From Burkholderia latens (lineage in GTDB: Bacteria; Pseudomonadota; Gammaproteobacteria; Burkholderiales; Burkholderiaceae): a stretch of 64,000 bases of DNA. The stretch spans positions 558,001-622,000 of the forward strand of contig NZ_CP013438.1 in NCBI RefSeq assembly GCF_001718795.1. Direction: 5' to 3'. A program made the position numbers and the translations under genes. How positions within the stretch are numbered: position 1 is the stretch's first letter; every line of letters starts with the position of its first letter. Positions 43,942 through 54,899 of the stretch are shown here, one piece after another. Below the pieces are notes generated by a model. It was not told the DNA's origin. It did not search any database and saw only the letters and a list, made by a program, of their open reading frames with translations.

Positions 43942-45846
43942 ATGTACGACTTGCTGAAAACCATCGACGACCCGGCGCATCTGCGCCGCCTCGATCGTCG
44001 CCAACTCCAACCGCTCGCGGATGAACTGCGCGCGTTCGTGCTCGACAGCGTGTCGAAGACGGGCGGCCATCTGTCGTCCAACCTCGGGACGGTCGAGCTG
44101 ACGATCGCGTTGCACTACGTGTTCAACACGCCGAACGACCGGATCGTCTGGGATGTGGGTCACCAGACCTACCCGCACAAGATCCTGACGGGCCGCCGCG
44201 ACCAGATGCACACGCTGCGCCAGTACGATGGCATCTCGGGTTTCCCGCGCCGCAGCGAGTCGGAATACGACACGTTCGGCACCGCGCACTCGAGCACGTC
44301 GATCTCGGCCGCGCTCGGCATGGCGATCGGCAGCCAGCTGAACGGCGACGACCGCTTCTCGATCGCGGTGATCGGCGACGGCGCGATGACGGCCGGCATG
44401 GCGTTCGAGGCGATGAACAACGCGGGCGTGTCGGAGGATGCGAAGCTGCTCGTGATCCTCAACGACAACGACATGTCGATTTCGCCGCCGGTCGGCGCGC
44501 TGAACCGCCATCTCGCGCGGCTGATGTCGGGCCGTTTCTACGCGGCCGCGCGCGCCGGCGTCGAGCGCGTGCTGAGCGTCGCGCCGCCGGTGCTCGAACT
44601 CGCGCGCAAGCTCGAGGAGCACGCAAAGGGCATGGTCGTGCCGGCCACGCTGTTCGAGGAGTTCGGCTTCAACTACATCGGCCCGATCGACGGTCACGAT
44701 CTCGATTCGCTGATCCCGACGCTGCAGAACATCCGCGAGCTGCGCGGCCCGCAATTCCTGCACGTTGTGACGAAGAAAGGGCAGGGCTACAAGCTCGCCG
44801 AAGCCGATCCCGTGCTTTATCACGGCCCCGGCAAGTTCAATCCGGCCGAAGGCATCAAGCCGTCGGCCACCCCGGCGAAGAAGACGTACACGCAGGTGTT
44901 CGGCGAGTGGTTGTGCGATGAAGCCGAGCGCGATTCGCGCGTCGTCGGCATCACACCCGCGATGCGCGAAGGCTCGGGCATGGTCGAGTTCGAGAAGCGC
45001 TTCAAGGATCGCTACTACGACGTCGGCATCGCCGAGCAGCACGCCGTCACGTTCGCGGGCGGCCTCGCGACCGAAGGGCTGAAGCCTGTCGTCGCGATCT
45101 ACTCGACGTTCCTCCAGCGTGCGTACGACCAGCTGATCCACGACGTCGCGCTGCAGAACCTGCCGGTCGTGTTCGCAATCGACCGCGCCGGCCTCGTCGG
45201 CGCCGATGGCGCGACGCATGCGGGTGCGTACGATCTCGCGTTCATGCGCTGCATCCCGAACATGACGATCATGGCGGCGTCCGACGAAAACGAATGCCGC
45301 CAAATGCTGCATACGGCGCTTCAGCAGCCGAACCCGACTGCGGTGCGTTACCCGCGCGGCGCGGGCACGGGCGTGGCGACGGTGAAGGAATTCACCGAGA
45401 TCCCGCTCGGCAAGGGCGAAGTGCGTCGCCGTACCGCGCAGCCGGAAGGCAAGCGCGTTGCGATTCTCGCGTTCGGCACGATGGTCGCACCGTCGCTGGC
45501 CGCCGCCGACGAGCTCGACGCAACGGTCGCGAACATGTGCTTCGTGAAGCCCGTCGATGCGGCGCTCGTGCGCGAACTCGCGCAGACGCACGACTATCTC
45601 GTCACCGTCGAGGAAGGTTGCGTGATGGGCGGCGCGGGTTCTGCCTGCGTCGAAGCCCTGATGGAGAGTGGGGTTATCCGGCCCGTACTACAATTGGGCC
45701 TCCCTGACCAGTTCATCGATCACGGCGATCCCGCGAAGCTGCTGTCGCAATGCGGTCTCGACGGTGCAGGCATCGCGAAATCGATTCGCGAACGCTTCCT
45801 GAGCCCCGCGGCCGATGTCGCCGGTCAGGCGAAGCGCGTCGCATAA
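43942..45846 (+). CDS. dxs: 1-deoxy-D-xylulose-5-phosphate synthase
   Basis: A 634-residue thiamine-diphosphate enzyme, the first step of the MEP isoprenoid pathway: pyruvate plus glyceraldehyde 3-phosphate to DXP and carbon dioxide. It has the N-terminal TPP domain ([30 protein letters not shown] … NDN), the central pyrimidine domain ([15 protein letters not shown]) and the C-terminal transketolase domain ([11 protein letters not shown]). Full length. The ATG at 43942 follows a GGAACG site. It completes the xseB-ispA-dxs operon and is followed by a terminator hairpin. Confidence 0.97.
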   Translation: MYDLLKTIDDPAHLRRLDRRQLQPLADELRAFVLDSVSKTGGHLSSNLGTVELTIALHYVFNTPNDRIVWDVGHQTYPHKILTGRRDQMHTLRQYDGISGFPRRSESEYDTFGTAHSSTSISAALGMAIGSQLNGDDRFSIAVIGDGAMTAGMAFEAMNNAGVSEDAKLLVILNDNDMSISPPVGALNRHLARLMSGRFYAAARAGVERVLSVAPPVLELARKLEEHAKGMVVPATLFEEFGFNYIGPIDGHDLDSLIPTLQNIRELRGPQFLHVVTKKGQGYKLAEADPVLYHGPGKFNPAEGIKPSATPAKKTYTQVFGEWLCDEAERDSRVVGITPAMREGSGMVEFEKRFKDRYYDVGIAEQHAVTFAGGLATEGLKPVVAIYSTFLQRAYDQLIHDVALQNLPVVFAIDRAGLVGADGATHAGAYDLAFMRCIPNMTIMAASDENECRQMLHTALQQPNPTAVRYPRGAGTGVATVKEFTEIPLGKGEVRRRTAQPEGKRVAILAFGTMVAPSLAAADELDATVANMCFVKPVDAALVRELAQTHDYLVTVEEGCVMGGAGSACVEALMESGVIRPVLQLGLPDQFIDHGDPAKLLSQCGLDGAGIAKSIRERFLSPAADVAGQAKRVA

Positions 45847-45908
45847 GCTGGCGCCGCCTCCGGGCGGCGTCGATGCGACTGGCGCAACCGGTCAACATTG
45901 ATGCGGAA

Positions 45909-45938
45909 AACATGGGCCTGCGGGCCCATGTTGCTTTT
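45909..45938 (+). terminator. Terminator after dxs
   Basis: AACATGGGCC and GGCCCATGTT form a perfect 10-bp stem with a TGCG loop, followed by GCTTTTCC; outer GGAAAA (45905-45910) could also pair with TTTTCC (45935-45940) as an alternative outer stem. It lies 63 bases after dxs. Confidence 0.8.
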
Positions 45939-46002
45939 CCGGCTGCCGCGTGACGCGGCGTGCGCGTCGTCGAACGCGCGGCTTACAAGGATTGAAAACA
46001 AG

Positions 46003-46812
46003 ATGAACCAGATGAATCCCGCCTTCGTGATGCCCGACGTGCAGAGCACGGTGGATACCCGCCAGATTCCGATTCAGCGCGTGGGCGTGAAGGCGGTCCG
46101 GCATCCGTTGACGGTATGCACCGAAAGCGGCGACGTGCAGCCGAGCGTCGGCGTCTGGAACCTCGACGTGCGCCTGCCCGCCGATCAGAAGGGCACGCAC
46201 ATGTCGCGCTTCGTCGCGCTGCTCGAAGAGAACCGCGCGCCGCTGACCGTCGCGCGTTTTCGCGCGATGCTCGCGTCGATGCTGGAGAAGCTGGAGGCCG
46301 AAGCCGGCCGTATCGAGGTCACGTTCCCGTACTTCGTGAGCAAGACGGCGCCGGTATCGGGCGTGCAGAGCCTGCTCGACTACGAAGTGACGCTCGCGGG
46401 CGAGAGCCGCAACGGCGAAACGCGCGTATTCCTGAAGGTGCTCGTGCCGGTGACGAGCCTGTGCCCGTGCTCGAAGAAGATCTCGCAGTACGGCGCGCAC
46501 AACCAGCGCTCGCACGTGACGATCGACGCCGAACTCGCGGCCGACCTGCCGGTCGAGGCGCTGATCCGCATCGCGGAAGAGGAAGCATCGTGCGAGCTGT
46601 GGGGCTTGCTCAAGCGTCCGGACGAGAAGTTCGTCACGGAGCGTGCATACGAAAACCCGAAGTTTGTCGAGGATCTCGTGCGCGACGTCGCGCAGCGTCT
46701 CGATGCTGACGAGCGCGTGGTCGCATACGTGCTCGAGGCCGAGAACTTCGAGTCGATTCACAATCACAGCGCGTATGCGCTGATCGAGCGGGACAAGCGA
46801 CACGCCGCGTAA
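46003..46812 (+). CDS. folE2: GTP cyclohydrolase FolE2 (type IB)
   Basis: A 269-residue FolE2, which converts GTP to 7,8-dihydroneopterin triphosphate for folate synthesis. Landmarks are [35 protein letters not shown], and the metal-binding [27 protein letters not shown]. FolE2 works with Mn or Fe rather than Zn, and in many species is induced by zinc shortage; no clear Zur box is visible here. The ATG at 46003 gives the standard start ([14 protein letters not shown]). A terminator follows. Confidence 0.95.
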   Translation: MNQMNPAFVMPDVQSTVDTRQIPIQRVGVKAVRHPLTVCTESGDVQPSVGVWNLDVRLPADQKGTHMSRFVALLEENRAPLTVARFRAMLASMLEKLEAEAGRIEVTFPYFVSKTAPVSGVQSLLDYEVTLAGESRNGETRVFLKVLVPVTSLCPCSKKISQYGAHNQRSHVTIDAELAADLPVEALIRIAEEEASCELWGLLKRPDEKFVTERAYENPKFVEDLVRDVAQRLDADERVVAYVLEAENFESIHNHSAYALIERDKRHAA

Positions 46813-46869
46813 CGTCGGGCGTGCACTGTGCTGCCCTGTGGCAGCGCCGTATTGCCGCTGCAATGAAAA

Positions 46870-46902
46870 AATGGCCGCTCGAATTTGAGCGGCCATTCTG
46901 TT
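46870..46902. terminator. Terminator between folE2 and tsaD
   Basis: AATGGCCGCTC and GAGCGGCCATT form a perfect 11-bp stem with a GAATTT loop, followed by CTGTTTTTC: a strong rho-independent terminator for folE2, which also faces the convergent tsaD. Confidence 0.9.
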
Positions 46903-46978
46903 TTTCGGACGAGGCTCGATCGGAGCGGTTCAGTGACTCAGCGACTCGGTGACTCGGCGCGACATCGCGCTGCGTGAC

Positions 46979-48019
46979 TCAGCGCGCAAGCGACGCGAGA
47001 TCCCAGCGCGGCTTGACCGTGAACGCGTAGTCGGCATTCGCCTGTTCAGGCCAGCGGCCAAGCCGCAGCGCGCCGGCGAGTGCGATCATCGCGCCGTTGT
47101 CGGTGCAGAGCGCAAGATCGGGATAGTGCACGTCGAACCCGCGTTTGACTGCGGCGGCCGACAGCGCCGCGCGCAACTGGCGGTTCGCGCCGACGCCGCC
47201 GGCCACCACCAGGCGCTTGAGCTTCGTCTTCTTCAGCGCGGCGAGCGATTTCGCGACGAGCACGTCGACGGCCGCGTCGACGAAGCCGCGCGCGAGGTCG
47301 GCCTTCGCGCGTTCGAGCGCTTCGCCTTCGAGCTTCGCCGCCTCGAACTTCTTCATCTGTGTGAGCACGGCCGTCTTCAGGCCGCTGAAGCTGAAATCGA
47401 GATCGCCCGAATGCAGCATCGGCCGTGGCAGCACGACCGCGCCCGGCGTGCCGGTTTCCGCAAGTTTCGAGACTTCCGGGCCACCCGGATAGCCGAGGCC
47501 GATCAGCTTCGCCGTCTTGTCGAACGCTTCGCCCGCCGCGTCGTCGAGCGTTTCGCCGAGCGTTTCGTACACGCCGACGTCGGTCACGCGCATCAACTGC
47601 GTATGGCCGCCCGATACCAGCAGTGCGATGAACGGGAACGGCGGCGGCTCGTCGACGAGCAGCGGCGACAGCAGATGGCCTTCGAGGTGATGGATGCCGA
47701 CCGTCGGCTTGTTCCATGCGAGCGCGAGCGCGTTCGCGATGCTCGCGCCGACCAGCAGTGCACCGGCAAGGCCAGGGCCTTGCGTGAACGCGATCGCGTC
47801 GATGTCGTCGCGACGCGTGCCGCTTTGCGCCATCACTTCCTCGAGCAGCGGCAGCGCGCGGCGGATGTGGTCGCGCGAGGCGAGTTCGGGCACGACGCCG
47901 CCGTATTCGCGGTGCATCGCAATCTGCGAATGGAGCGCGTGCGCGAGCAGGCCGCGCTGCGTGTCGTAGAGCGCGAGGCCGGTTTCGTCGCAGGAGCTTT
48001 CGATGCCGAGAACGAGCAT
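46979..48019 (-). CDS. tsaD: tRNA N6-threonylcarbamoyladenosine synthase TsaD
   Basis: A 346-residue ASKHA-fold protein, essential for the t6A37 modification of ANN-decoding tRNAs. It shows the start [18 protein letters not shown], the metal-binding [12 protein letters not shown] (two His), [24 protein letters not shown] and [13 protein letters not shown]. It works with TsaB and TsaE (elsewhere). The ATG at 48019 begins right at the conserved strand; the extension to 48151 overlaps the divergent flavoprotein promoter. No clear Shine-Dalgarno. Confidence 0.97.
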   Translation of the reverse strand: MLVLGIESSCDETGLALYDTQRGLLAHALHSQIAMHREYGGVVPELASRDHIRRALPLLEEVMAQSGTRRDDIDAIAFTQGPGLAGALLVGASIANALALAWNKPTVGIHHLEGHLLSPLLVDEPPPFPFIALLVSGGHTQLMRVTDVGVYETLGETLDDAAGEAFDKTAKLIGLGYPGGPEVSKLAETGTPGAVVLPRPMLHSGDLDFSFSGLKTAVLTQMKKFEAAKLEGEALERAKADLARGFVDAAVDVLVAKSLAALKKTKLKRLVVAGGVGANRQLRAALSAAAVKRGFDVHYPDLALCTDNGAMIALAGALRLGRWPEQANADYAFTVKPRWDLASLAR

Positions 48020-48149
48020 GGGTCGGGGCGGGGCGCGCCGGTTCGAGCGCGCCGAAGGAAGGTCAACGTAACCGGAAATTATATCAGCGGGGGGAGGTCG
48101 CCGCTGATGGCGGCGCCCGTCCGAGGGCCGGGCAGGTACAATCCGCGCC

Positions 48150-49370
48150 ATGGAAACTTATGACATCGCCGTGATCGGCGCAGGCGCCGCCGGGATGATG
48201 AGCGCCGCGGTTGCCGGGCAACTTGGCCGCCGCGTGGTGTTGATCGACCACGCGCCGCGGCTCGCCGAGAAAATCCGCATCTCGGGCGGCGGCCGCTGCA
48301 ATTTCACGAATCTTTACGCGGGCCCCGACAACTACCTGTCGTCGAATCCGCATTTCGCGCGCTCGGCGCTCGCACGCTACACGCCGCGCGATTTTCTCGG
48401 GCTGCTGAAGCGCCATCACGTCACGTGGCACGAAAAGCACAAGGGGCAGCTGTTCTGCGACCACGGCAGCGACGCGATCATCGACGTGCTGAAGCACGAA
48501 TGCGATGCCGGCGGCATCGCGTGGCGCCGTCCGGTAGTCGTCGACGCGGTGCGGCATGCGCCGGCCGACGGCTTCACGCTCGACACCCGGCAGGCGGGGC
48601 CGATCCGCGCGCGCGCGCTGATCGTCGCGACCGGCGGCCTGTCGATCCCGAAGATCGGCGCGACCGACTTCGGCTATCGGCTCGCGAAGCAGTTCGGCCA
48701 CAAGCTCGTCGACACGCGTCCGGCGCTTGTGCCGCTCACGTTCGCGCCGCAGGACTGGGCGCCGTTCGCGGCGCTGTCCGGCGTGTCGCTCGAAGTGCGC
48801 GTGTCGACCGGCGACCGCAGGCGCGGCGGCGAATTCGTCGAGGATCTGCTGCTGACGCATCGCGGCCTGTCGGGCCCGGGCATCCTGCAGATCTCCAGCT
48901 ACTGGCAGCCCGGCGATCCGATCCGCGTCGACCTGCTGCCGCAGCGCGACGTCGTGGCCGACCTGCTCGACGCGAAGCGCACGTCGAAGCGGCAGATCGG
49001 CTCGCTGCTCGCGGACTGGGTGCCGTCGCGGCTCGCGCACGTATGGCTCGACGCGCATCGCGTCGCGGCCGATGCGCGGCTCGCGGACCTGCCCGACAAG
49101 ACGCTGCGCCAGATCGGCGACGCGTTGTCCGGCTGGACGTTGACGCCGAACGGCACCGAAGGCTACAAGAAGGCCGAAGTGACGAAGGGCGGTGTCGACA
49201 CGCGCGAACTGTCGTCGGCGACGATGATGAGTGCGCGGGTGCCGGGGCTGTTCTTCATCGGCGAGGCAGTGGACGTGACGGGCTGGCTCGGCGGCTACAA
49301 CTTCCAGTGGGCGTGGGCTTCGGGCACGGCGGCGGGCCAGGCGGCCGCCGAGTTCGCGCGCGGGGGCTGA
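48150..49370 (+). CDS. HI0933-family FAD-dependent oxidoreductase
   Basis: A 406-residue flavoprotein. The dinucleotide motif is [21 protein letters not shown], followed by the HI0933 signature [16 protein letters not shown]. Later it has [27 protein letters not shown] and the C-terminal [32 protein letters not shown]. Function of this family is not settled; some members are called BaiN-like or aminoacetone-oxidase-family. It diverges from tsaD and precedes rpsU by 87 bases. Confidence 0.9.
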   Translation: METYDIAVIGAGAAGMMSAAVAGQLGRRVVLIDHAPRLAEKIRISGGGRCNFTNLYAGPDNYLSSNPHFARSALARYTPRDFLGLLKRHHVTWHEKHKGQLFCDHGSDAIIDVLKHECDAGGIAWRRPVVVDAVRHAPADGFTLDTRQAGPIRARALIVATGGLSIPKIGATDFGYRLAKQFGHKLVDTRPALVPLTFAPQDWAPFAALSGVSLEVRVSTGDRRRGGEFVEDLLLTHRGLSGPGILQISSYWQPGDPIRVDLLPQRDVVADLLDAKRTSKRQIGSLLADWVPSRLAHVWLDAHRVAADARLADLPDKTLRQIGDALSGWTLTPNGTEGYKKAEVTKGGVDTRELSSATMMSARVPGLFFIGEAVDVTGWLGGYNFQWAWASGTAAGQAAAEFARGG

Positions 49371-49413
49371 CGCGCGGGTCGGCCGCCTCTTATGTCTTCA
49401 CGCGGCGCTCTGC

Positions 49414-49419
49414 TATACT
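49414..49419 (+). promoter_or_regulatory. Putative -10 box of the rpsU operon
   Basis: TATACT is 39 bases before the rpsU start, just after the flavoprotein stop; the -35 region is weak. This is the usual promoter position for the macromolecular-synthesis operon. Confidence 0.45.
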
Positions 49420-49457
49420 CGTAAGTCTTCCCTGCAAACCTTTATTCGTGTCGGATC

Positions 49458-49670
49458 ATGACGATCATTCGCGTTAAAGAAAACGAGCCGTTCGAAGTCG
49501 CCATGCGTCGCTTCAAGCGCACGATCGAGAAGAACGGTCTGCTGACCGAGCTTCGTGCGCGGGAGTTCTACGAGAAGCCGACCGCCGAGCGCAAGCGCAA
49601 GAAGGCTGCTGCGGTGAAGCGTCATTACAAGCGCATCCGCAGCCAGACGTTGCCGAAGAAGCTGTACTGA
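49458..49670 (+). CDS. rpsU: 30S ribosomal protein S21
   Basis: A 70-residue S21 with the typical start [21 protein letters not shown] and the basic tail [26 protein letters not shown]. It binds near the 3' end of 16S rRNA and helps initiation. First gene of the rpsU-yqeY-dnaG-rpoD block, separated from yqeY by a terminator that should reduce downstream transcription. Confidence 0.98.
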
Positions 49671-49775
49671 ACGATTGAGCGCCGCGCGGTTCGCTGAGCG
49701 GCGCACCGGCGCCCGCCGCACGATCGGCTTCGATCGGAGGCAAGCGTGCGAAGGCCGCCGATGCCGGATTCGAGC

Positions 49776-49810
49776 AACCCGCTTGAGACATAGTCCCAAG
49801 CGGGTTTTTG
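49776..49810 (+). terminator. Terminator between rpsU and yqeY
   Basis: AACCCGCTTG and CAAGCGGGTT form a perfect 10-bp stem with an 11-base loop, followed by a T run (TTTTTG). It probably allows partial read-through, as the analogous terminator in the E. coli operon does. Confidence 0.85.
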
Positions 49811-49862
49811 TGTTGACGTCCGTTCACGGGCGTCGAAGTCACGTTTTCATCCCGGGTGCAAG

Positions 49863-50309
49863 ATGAGTTTGAAAGAGCAGATCAGCGAAGACATGAAGGC
49901 CGCGATGCGCGCGAAGGAAAGCGAGCGTCTGGCGACGATTCGCCTGCTGCTGGCCGCGATCAAGCAGCGCGAAGTCGACGATCGGGTGACCCTCGACGAC
50001 GCCGGCATCACCGCCGTGATCGACAAGATGATCAAGCAGCGCAAGGATTCGATCAGCCAGTTCCAGGCTGCCGGCCGCGACGATCTCGTCGCGAAGGAGC
50101 AGGCCGAGCTGACCGTGCTTGGCGCGTACATGCCCGCGCAGCTGTCGGACGCCGAAGTGGCCGCCGAAGTCCAGGCCGCGGTCGCGGCAACGGGCGCGGC
50201 CGGCCCGCAGGACATGGGCAAGGTGATGGGCGTGCTGAAGGGCAAGCTCGCCGGCCGTGCCGACATGACGGCCGTTTCCGCGCAGGTCAAGGCCGCGCTG
50301 TCCAAGTAA
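49863..50309 (+). CDS. yqeY: GatB/YqeY-domain protein
   Basis: A 148-residue YqeY, all-helical, related to the tRNA-binding tail of GatB. It starts MSLKEQISEDMKAAMRAKESERLATIRLLLAAIKQREVD and has DKMIKQRKDSISQFQAAGR and the C-terminal GKVMGVLKGKLAGRADM. Its precise role is unknown; it is conserved in this position between rpsU and dnaG. No adjacent gat genes. Confidence 0.93.
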   Translation: MSLKEQISEDMKAAMRAKESERLATIRLLLAAIKQREVDDRVTLDDAGITAVIDKMIKQRKDSISQFQAAGRDDLVAKEQAELTVLGAYMPAQLSDAEVAAEVQAAVAATGAAGPQDMGKVMGVLKGKLAGRADMTAVSAQVKAALSK

Positions 50310-50379
50310 AACCTGCTTTCCGGCGCGTCGCATGCGCGCGCCGGAGGCGTCGTATCGTCTCTTTTCGCTCGATCCCACG

Positions 50380-52254
50380 GTGATTCCGCATTCGTTCCTG
50401 CAGGATTTGCTGAACCGCGTCGATATCGTCGACGTGGTGGGCCGTTACGTGCAGCTCAAGAAGGGCGGCGCCAACTTCATGGGGTTGTGCCCGTTCCACA
50501 ACGAAAAGAGCCCATCGTTCACCGTCAGCCCGACCAAGCAGTTCTATCACTGCTTCGGGTGCGGCGCGCACGGGACCGCGATCGGTTTTCTGATGGAGCA
50601 TGCGGGGCTGACGTTCCCCGAGGCCGTGCAGGAACTCGCGCAGTCGGTCGGGCTGACGGTGCCGCACGAACCGTCGATGCGCGGCGGGGGCGCGGGCGGC
50701 GCGGGCGGCGATTATCCGGCGCCCGTGTCGAAATCGGTGGCGACCGCGCTGTCCGACGTGATGTCGGCCGCGTGCGATTACTACCGCAAGCAATTGCGCG
50801 GCGCGACGGTCGCGATCCAGTACCTGAAGAACCGGGGCCTGACCGGCGAGATCGCCGCGCGTTTCGGGCTCGGCTACGCGCCCGACGGCTGGCAGAACCT
50901 CGAAGCCGCGTTCCCCGACTACCGCGACGATTCGCTGGTCGAATCGGGGCTCGTGATCGTCAGCGAGAAGACCGACGGGCAAGGTGTCGCGCGGCGCTAC
51001 GACCGGTTTCGCGAGCGAATCATGTTCCCGATCCGCAACGTGAAGGGGCAGGTGATCGGGTTCGGCGGCCGCGTGCTCGGCAGCGGCGAGCCGAAGTATC
51101 TGAACTCACCCGAAACGCCGCTGTTCAACAAGGGCAGCGAGTTGTACGGGCTGTTCGAGGCGCGGCTCGCGATCCGCGAGCGCAAGTACGTGCTGGTCGT
51201 CGAAGGCTACATGGACGTCGTCGCGCTCGCGCAGCTCGGCTTTCCGAACGCGGTCGCGACGCTCGGCACCGCGTGTACGCCGATCCACGTGCAAAAGCTG
51301 CTGCGGCAGACCGATACGGTCATTTTCAGCTTTGACGGCGACTCGGCCGGCCGGCGTGCGGCGCGCCGCGCACTCGAGGCGTGCCTGCCGCATGCGGCGG
51401 ACAACCGGACGATCCGATTCCTTTTCCTGCCGCCCGAACACGATCCGGACAGCTACGTACGCGAATTCGGCGCGGAAGCGTTTTCCGAACAGGTCGAACG
51501 CGCGATGCCGCTGTCGCAATTTCTGTTGAACGAAGCAATTGCCGGCAAGGCGCTTGATCAGCCGGAAGGGCGCGCGAAGGCGCTGTTCGACGCGAAGCCG
51601 CTGCTGCAGGCGCTGCCGGCGAACGCTCTGCGCGCGCAGATCATGCACATGTTCGCCGACCGCCTCGACATTCCGTTCGAGGAGGTTGCGGCGCTGTGCG
51701 ACGTCGATGCGCGCATTGCCGCGCCGGCGCGCCAGGCGCCCGCGCGCAGCGAGCGGCGGCGTGTGACGGACAGCGAAAAGCGGGCGTTGCGTACGCTGGT
51801 GATGCATCCGCGGATCGCGACGCAGCTCGACGACGATCAGCTTGCGACCCTGCGCGCGCTTCCGCGCATCGGGGAGCTGTTTGCCGAAGTCGTCGATCAC
51901 GCGCGTGCGCTGGGCGACGGCGCGGAGTTCCGGCTGCTGTCGGATGTCCTGCGAACGTCATCGAACGCGGCGACTTACGAGGAAATCTTCCGCGAAATTC
52001 TGGACTATGATGAAAACGTCCGCGATTTGCTGTTACAGAATCCGGAAGACGAGTCGGTGTCCGAACGGCAGCGCGAGCAGGAACGGATCGCGGGGGAGGA
52101 ACTGCAGGCGGCGGTGCTCAAGATGCGCTATGACGCCTGCTGCGACCGGCTCGACCGGCTCGCGCGGCAATCCACGTTTACACCCGAGGAACTGGCGGAA
52201 TTGACGGAATTGAACCAGCAGCGAACCGACATGAAGCGTCGGCTCGGGCTGTAG
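50380..52254 (+). CDS. dnaG: DNA primase
   Basis: A 624-residue primase that lays RNA primers for replication. The CHC2 zinc finger is at the start (C-P-F-H followed by FHCFGC-type YHCFGCGAHGT). The TOPRIM core has VVEGYMDVVALAQLG and FSFDGDSAGRRAARRAL (acidic metal residues), and the C-terminus holds the DnaB-interaction helices. The GTG at 50380 is chosen because it begins the conserved IPHSFLQDLLNRVDIVDVV; an upstream ATG at 50332 would add 16 non-conserved residues. Confidence 0.97.
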   Translation: MIPHSFLQDLLNRVDIVDVVGRYVQLKKGGANFMGLCPFHNEKSPSFTVSPTKQFYHCFGCGAHGTAIGFLMEHAGLTFPEAVQELAQSVGLTVPHEPSMRGGGAGGAGGDYPAPVSKSVATALSDVMSAACDYYRKQLRGATVAIQYLKNRGLTGEIAARFGLGYAPDGWQNLEAAFPDYRDDSLVESGLVIVSEKTDGQGVARRYDRFRERIMFPIRNVKGQVIGFGGRVLGSGEPKYLNSPETPLFNKGSELYGLFEARLAIRERKYVLVVEGYMDVVALAQLGFPNAVATLGTACTPIHVQKLLRQTDTVIFSFDGDSAGRRAARRALEACLPHAADNRTIRFLFLPPEHDPDSYVREFGAEAFSEQVERAMPLSQFLLNEAIAGKALDQPEGRAKALFDAKPLLQALPANALRAQIMHMFADRLDIPFEEVAALCDVDARIAAPARQAPARSERRRVTDSEKRALRTLVMHPRIATQLDDDQLATLRALPRIGELFAEVVDHARALGDGAEFRLLSDVLRTSSNAATYEEIFREILDYDENVRDLLLQNPEDESVSERQREQERIAGEELQAAVLKMRYDACCDRLDRLARQSTFTPEELAELTELNQQRTDMKRRLGL

Positions 52255-52291
52255 GCGGCCGGGGCGCCGAGAGAGGGGCTCCCCAGCGTGC

Positions 52292-52297
52292 TATAAT
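52292..52297 (+). promoter_or_regulatory. Putative internal promoter (-10) before rpoD
   Basis: A perfect TATAAT lies 47 bases before the rpoD start, in the dnaG-rpoD gap; the -35 is GC-rich and weak. An internal rpoD promoter is usual in this operon and would uncouple sigma from primase levels. Confidence 0.5.
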
Positions 52298-52343
52298 ATA
52301 AGGTTTCCAGCGGTTTGTTTTCCAAGCAGAGGCGAGAATCGCG

Positions 52344-54761
52344 ATGGCAAAGACGACAGGCGGAAAGAAAGCAACAGGCAAGGGCTCGACGGAGCCGACC
52401 AAAAAGGTCACAGCGGCCAAGTCTGCTTCTTCCACCAGGGCAACGTCTTCAGCCACGTCAGCCCCTGCAGGAAAGAAAACCGCGGCCGGCACTGCTCAGG
52501 CTGCGCCGGCGCCGGCAGCCAGATCAAGGGCTGCCGCGAGACCCGACTCCGGGCCGGCCAAGCCGGCGGCGAAGCGGGCAAGTGCGAAAAGCGCAAGGGA
52601 CACGACTGCCGCCGCGGACGAAACGGCAGTACGTACTACTCATGCACCCACGGTTCAACCGGCTGTCGTCCAGCAGCCGCGAGTCGATATAGCCGGTACG
52701 GCGAACTCCATGACCAAAAAGCTGAACGAAGTATCCGTCGATGACGACGCAAATCAGAGCGACGAGCAGCCCGCAGCCGCGGCTGCTCCGGGCAAATCCA
52801 AGGTGCGCGATCGTCGCGCCAAGGAAAAGGCGCTGCTGAAGGAAGCGTTCGCGACGAGCACGCCCGGTACGGCCGAGGAGCTCGAAGAGCGCCGCGTGAA
52901 GCTGCGCGCGCTGATCAAGCTCGGCAAGGAGCGCGGCTTCCTCACGTATGCCGAAATCAACGACCACCTGCCGGACAACTTCACCGAAACCGAAGCCCTC
53001 GAGGGCATCATCGGCACGTTCAACGACATGGGCGTGGCGGTCTACGAGCAGGCGCCGGACGCGGAAACGCTGCTCCTGAACGACAACGCGCCGGCCGCGT
53101 CGTCGGACGATGAAGTCGAGGAAGAGGCGGAAGTCGCACTGTCGACCGTCGATTCGGAATTCGGCCGCACGACCGATCCGGTCCGGATGTACATGCGCGA
53201 GATGGGCACGGTCGAGCTGCTCACGCGCGAAGGCGAAATCGAGATCGCGAAGCGGATCGAAGACGGCCTGCGCCACATGGTGATGGCGATTTCCGCGTGC
53301 CCGACGACGATTGCCGACATCCTCGCGATGGCCGAGCGTGTCGCGAACGAAGAGATCCGTGTCGACGAGCTCGTCGACGGCCTGCTCGATCCGAATGCGG
53401 CGGATGCCGCGGACACCGACGGTTTCTCCGCGAAGGAGGCCGAAGCGATCGAGAACGAGGACGAGGAAGAAGAAGAGGAAGAGGAAGAAGAGGAAGAGGA
53501 GGACGATGACGGCGCCGCGCAGGCGTCGGCCAACGCCGCCCAGCTCGAAGCCCTCAAGCGCGCATCGCTCGAAAAGTTCGCGCAGATCAGCGAGTGGTTC
53601 GACAAGATGCGCCGCGCGTTCGAGAAGGAAGGCTACAAGTCGAAGTCCTACCTGAAGGCGCAGGAAACGATCCAGAGCGAGCTGATGACGATCCGCTTCA
53701 CTGCGCGCACGGTCGAGCGTCTGTGCGACACGCTGCGTGCGCAAGTGGACGAAGTGCGTCAGGTCGAGCGTCAGATCCTGCACATCGTCGTCGACAAGTG
53801 CGGGATGCCGCGTTCGGAATTCATCGCGCGCTTCCCGGGCAGCGAGACGGATCTCGACTGGGCCGATAAGATCGCGGCCGAAGGTCATCCGTACAGCGCG
53901 GTCCTGTCGCGCAACATCCCGGCGATTCGCGAACAGCAACAGCGTTTGCTCGACCTGCAGGCGCGCGTCGTGCTGCCGCTGAAGGACCTGAAGGAAACCA
54001 ACCGTCAGATGGCGGCCGGCGAACTGAAGGCGCGCCAGGCGAAGCGTGAAATGACCGAGGCCAACCTGCGTCTCGTGATCTCGATCGCGAAGAAGTACAC
54101 GAACCGTGGCCTGCAGTTCCTCGACCTGATTCAGGAAGGCAACATCGGCCTGATGAAGGCGGTGGACAAGTTCGAATACCGTCGCGGCTACAAGTTCTCG
54201 ACCTATGCGACGTGGTGGATCCGCCAGGCCATCACGCGTTCGATCGCGGACCAGGCGCGCACGATCCGCATTCCGGTTCACATGATCGAGACGATCAACA
54301 AGATGAACCGCATCTCGCGGCAGATCCTGCAGGAAACCGGTCTCGAGCCGGATCCGGCAACGCTCGCCGAGAAGATGGAGATGCCGGAAGACAAGATCCG
54401 CAAGATCATGAAGATCGCGAAGGAACCGATCTCGATGGAAACGCCGATCGGCGACGACGACGATTCCCATCTCGGCGACTTCATCGAGGACAACAACACG
54501 GTCGCGCCGGCGGATGCGGCGTTGCATGCGAGCATGCGTGACGTCGTGAAGGACGTGCTCGATTCGCTGACGCCGCGCGAGGCGAAGGTGCTGCGGATGC
54601 GCTTCGGCATCGAGATGAGCACGGACCACACGCTCGAGGAAGTCGGCAAGCAGTTCGACGTCACCCGCGAGCGGATCCGTCAGATCGAGGCGAAGGCGCT
54701 GCGCAAGCTGCGTCACCCGAGCCGTTCCGACAAGCTGAAGTCGTTCCTCGAAGGGAACTGA
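52344..54761 (+). CDS. rpoD: RNA polymerase sigma-70 factor RpoD
   Basis: An 805-residue housekeeping sigma factor (E. coli 613). Residues 1-125 are a Lys/Ala/Thr/Pro-rich, histone-H1-like extension; region 1.1 follows (about 165-235); region 1.2 starts near 277 ([19 protein letters not shown]); the non-conserved spacer contains an acidic tract of Glu/Asp at about 371-389. Region 2 is near 570-631 ([39 protein letters not shown]) and region 4 near 762-790 ([29 protein letters not shown]). Full and functional. An internal ATG at residue 123 ([10 protein letters not shown]) is a possible second start, but lacks a clear ribosome site. Last gene of the operon. Confidence 0.98.
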   Translation: MAKTTGGKKATGKGSTEPTKKVTAAKSASSTRATSSATSAPAGKKTAAGTAQAAPAPAARSRAAARPDSGPAKPAAKRASAKSARDTTAAADETAVRTTHAPTVQPAVVQQPRVDIAGTANSMTKKLNEVSVDDDANQSDEQPAAAAAPGKSKVRDRRAKEKALLKEAFATSTPGTAEELEERRVKLRALIKLGKERGFLTYAEINDHLPDNFTETEALEGIIGTFNDMGVAVYEQAPDAETLLLNDNAPAASSDDEVEEEAEVALSTVDSEFGRTTDPVRMYMREMGTVELLTREGEIEIAKRIEDGLRHMVMAISACPTTIADILAMAERVANEEIRVDELVDGLLDPNAADAADTDGFSAKEAEAIENEDEEEEEEEEEEEEEDDDGAAQASANAAQLEALKRASLEKFAQISEWFDKMRRAFEKEGYKSKSYLKAQETIQSELMTIRFTARTVERLCDTLRAQVDEVRQVERQILHIVVDKCGMPRSEFIARFPGSETDLDWADKIAAEGHPYSAVLSRNIPAIREQQQRLLDLQARVVLPLKDLKETNRQMAAGELKARQAKREMTEANLRLVISIAKKYTNRGLQFLDLIQEGNIGLMKAVDKFEYRRGYKFSTYATWWIRQAITRSIADQARTIRIPVHMIETINKMNRISRQILQETGLEPDPATLAEKMEMPEDKIRKIMKIAKEPISMETPIGDDDDSHLGDFIEDNNTVAPADAALHASMRDVVKDVLDSLTPREAKVLRMRFGIEMSTDHTLEEVGKQFDVTRERIRQIEAKALRKLRHPSRSDKLKSFLEGN

Positions 54762-54781
54762 TTTCCCGCGTCTCACCTGCG

Positions 54782-54816
54782 AACGCCGCCGGTGTCCATG
54801 CGATGCCGGTGGCGTT
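54782..54816 (+). terminator. Terminator after rpoD
   Basis: AACGCCGCCGG (54782-54792) pairs with CCGGTGGCGTT (54806-54816), an 11-bp stem with one G-T pair, 20 bases past the stop codon. T-poor tail, so moderately strong. Confidence 0.7.
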
Positions 54817-54899
54817 TGTGCTCTTGATCCTCTTTGTTGTTACAATGCAGGCCCGGCTTCATTGCCGGCGCAGCGCGTAACACGCGGTGCTACCCATTT

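Noticed and set aside
42751..45591. A 946-codon open frame antisense to xseB-ispA-dxs
   Set aside because: It spans three well-identified genes in antisense and shows the same Arg/His-rich shadow composition.
45909..45940. Possible riboswitch upstream of folE2
   Set aside because: The hairpin is a simple terminator-like stem right after dxs and lacks the helices of known folate or preQ1 riboswitches.
46930..46985. Short GTGACTC-type repeats at the end of tsaD
   Set aside because: The repeats are imperfect, few and partly in the tsaD stop region; not a CRISPR or a known element.
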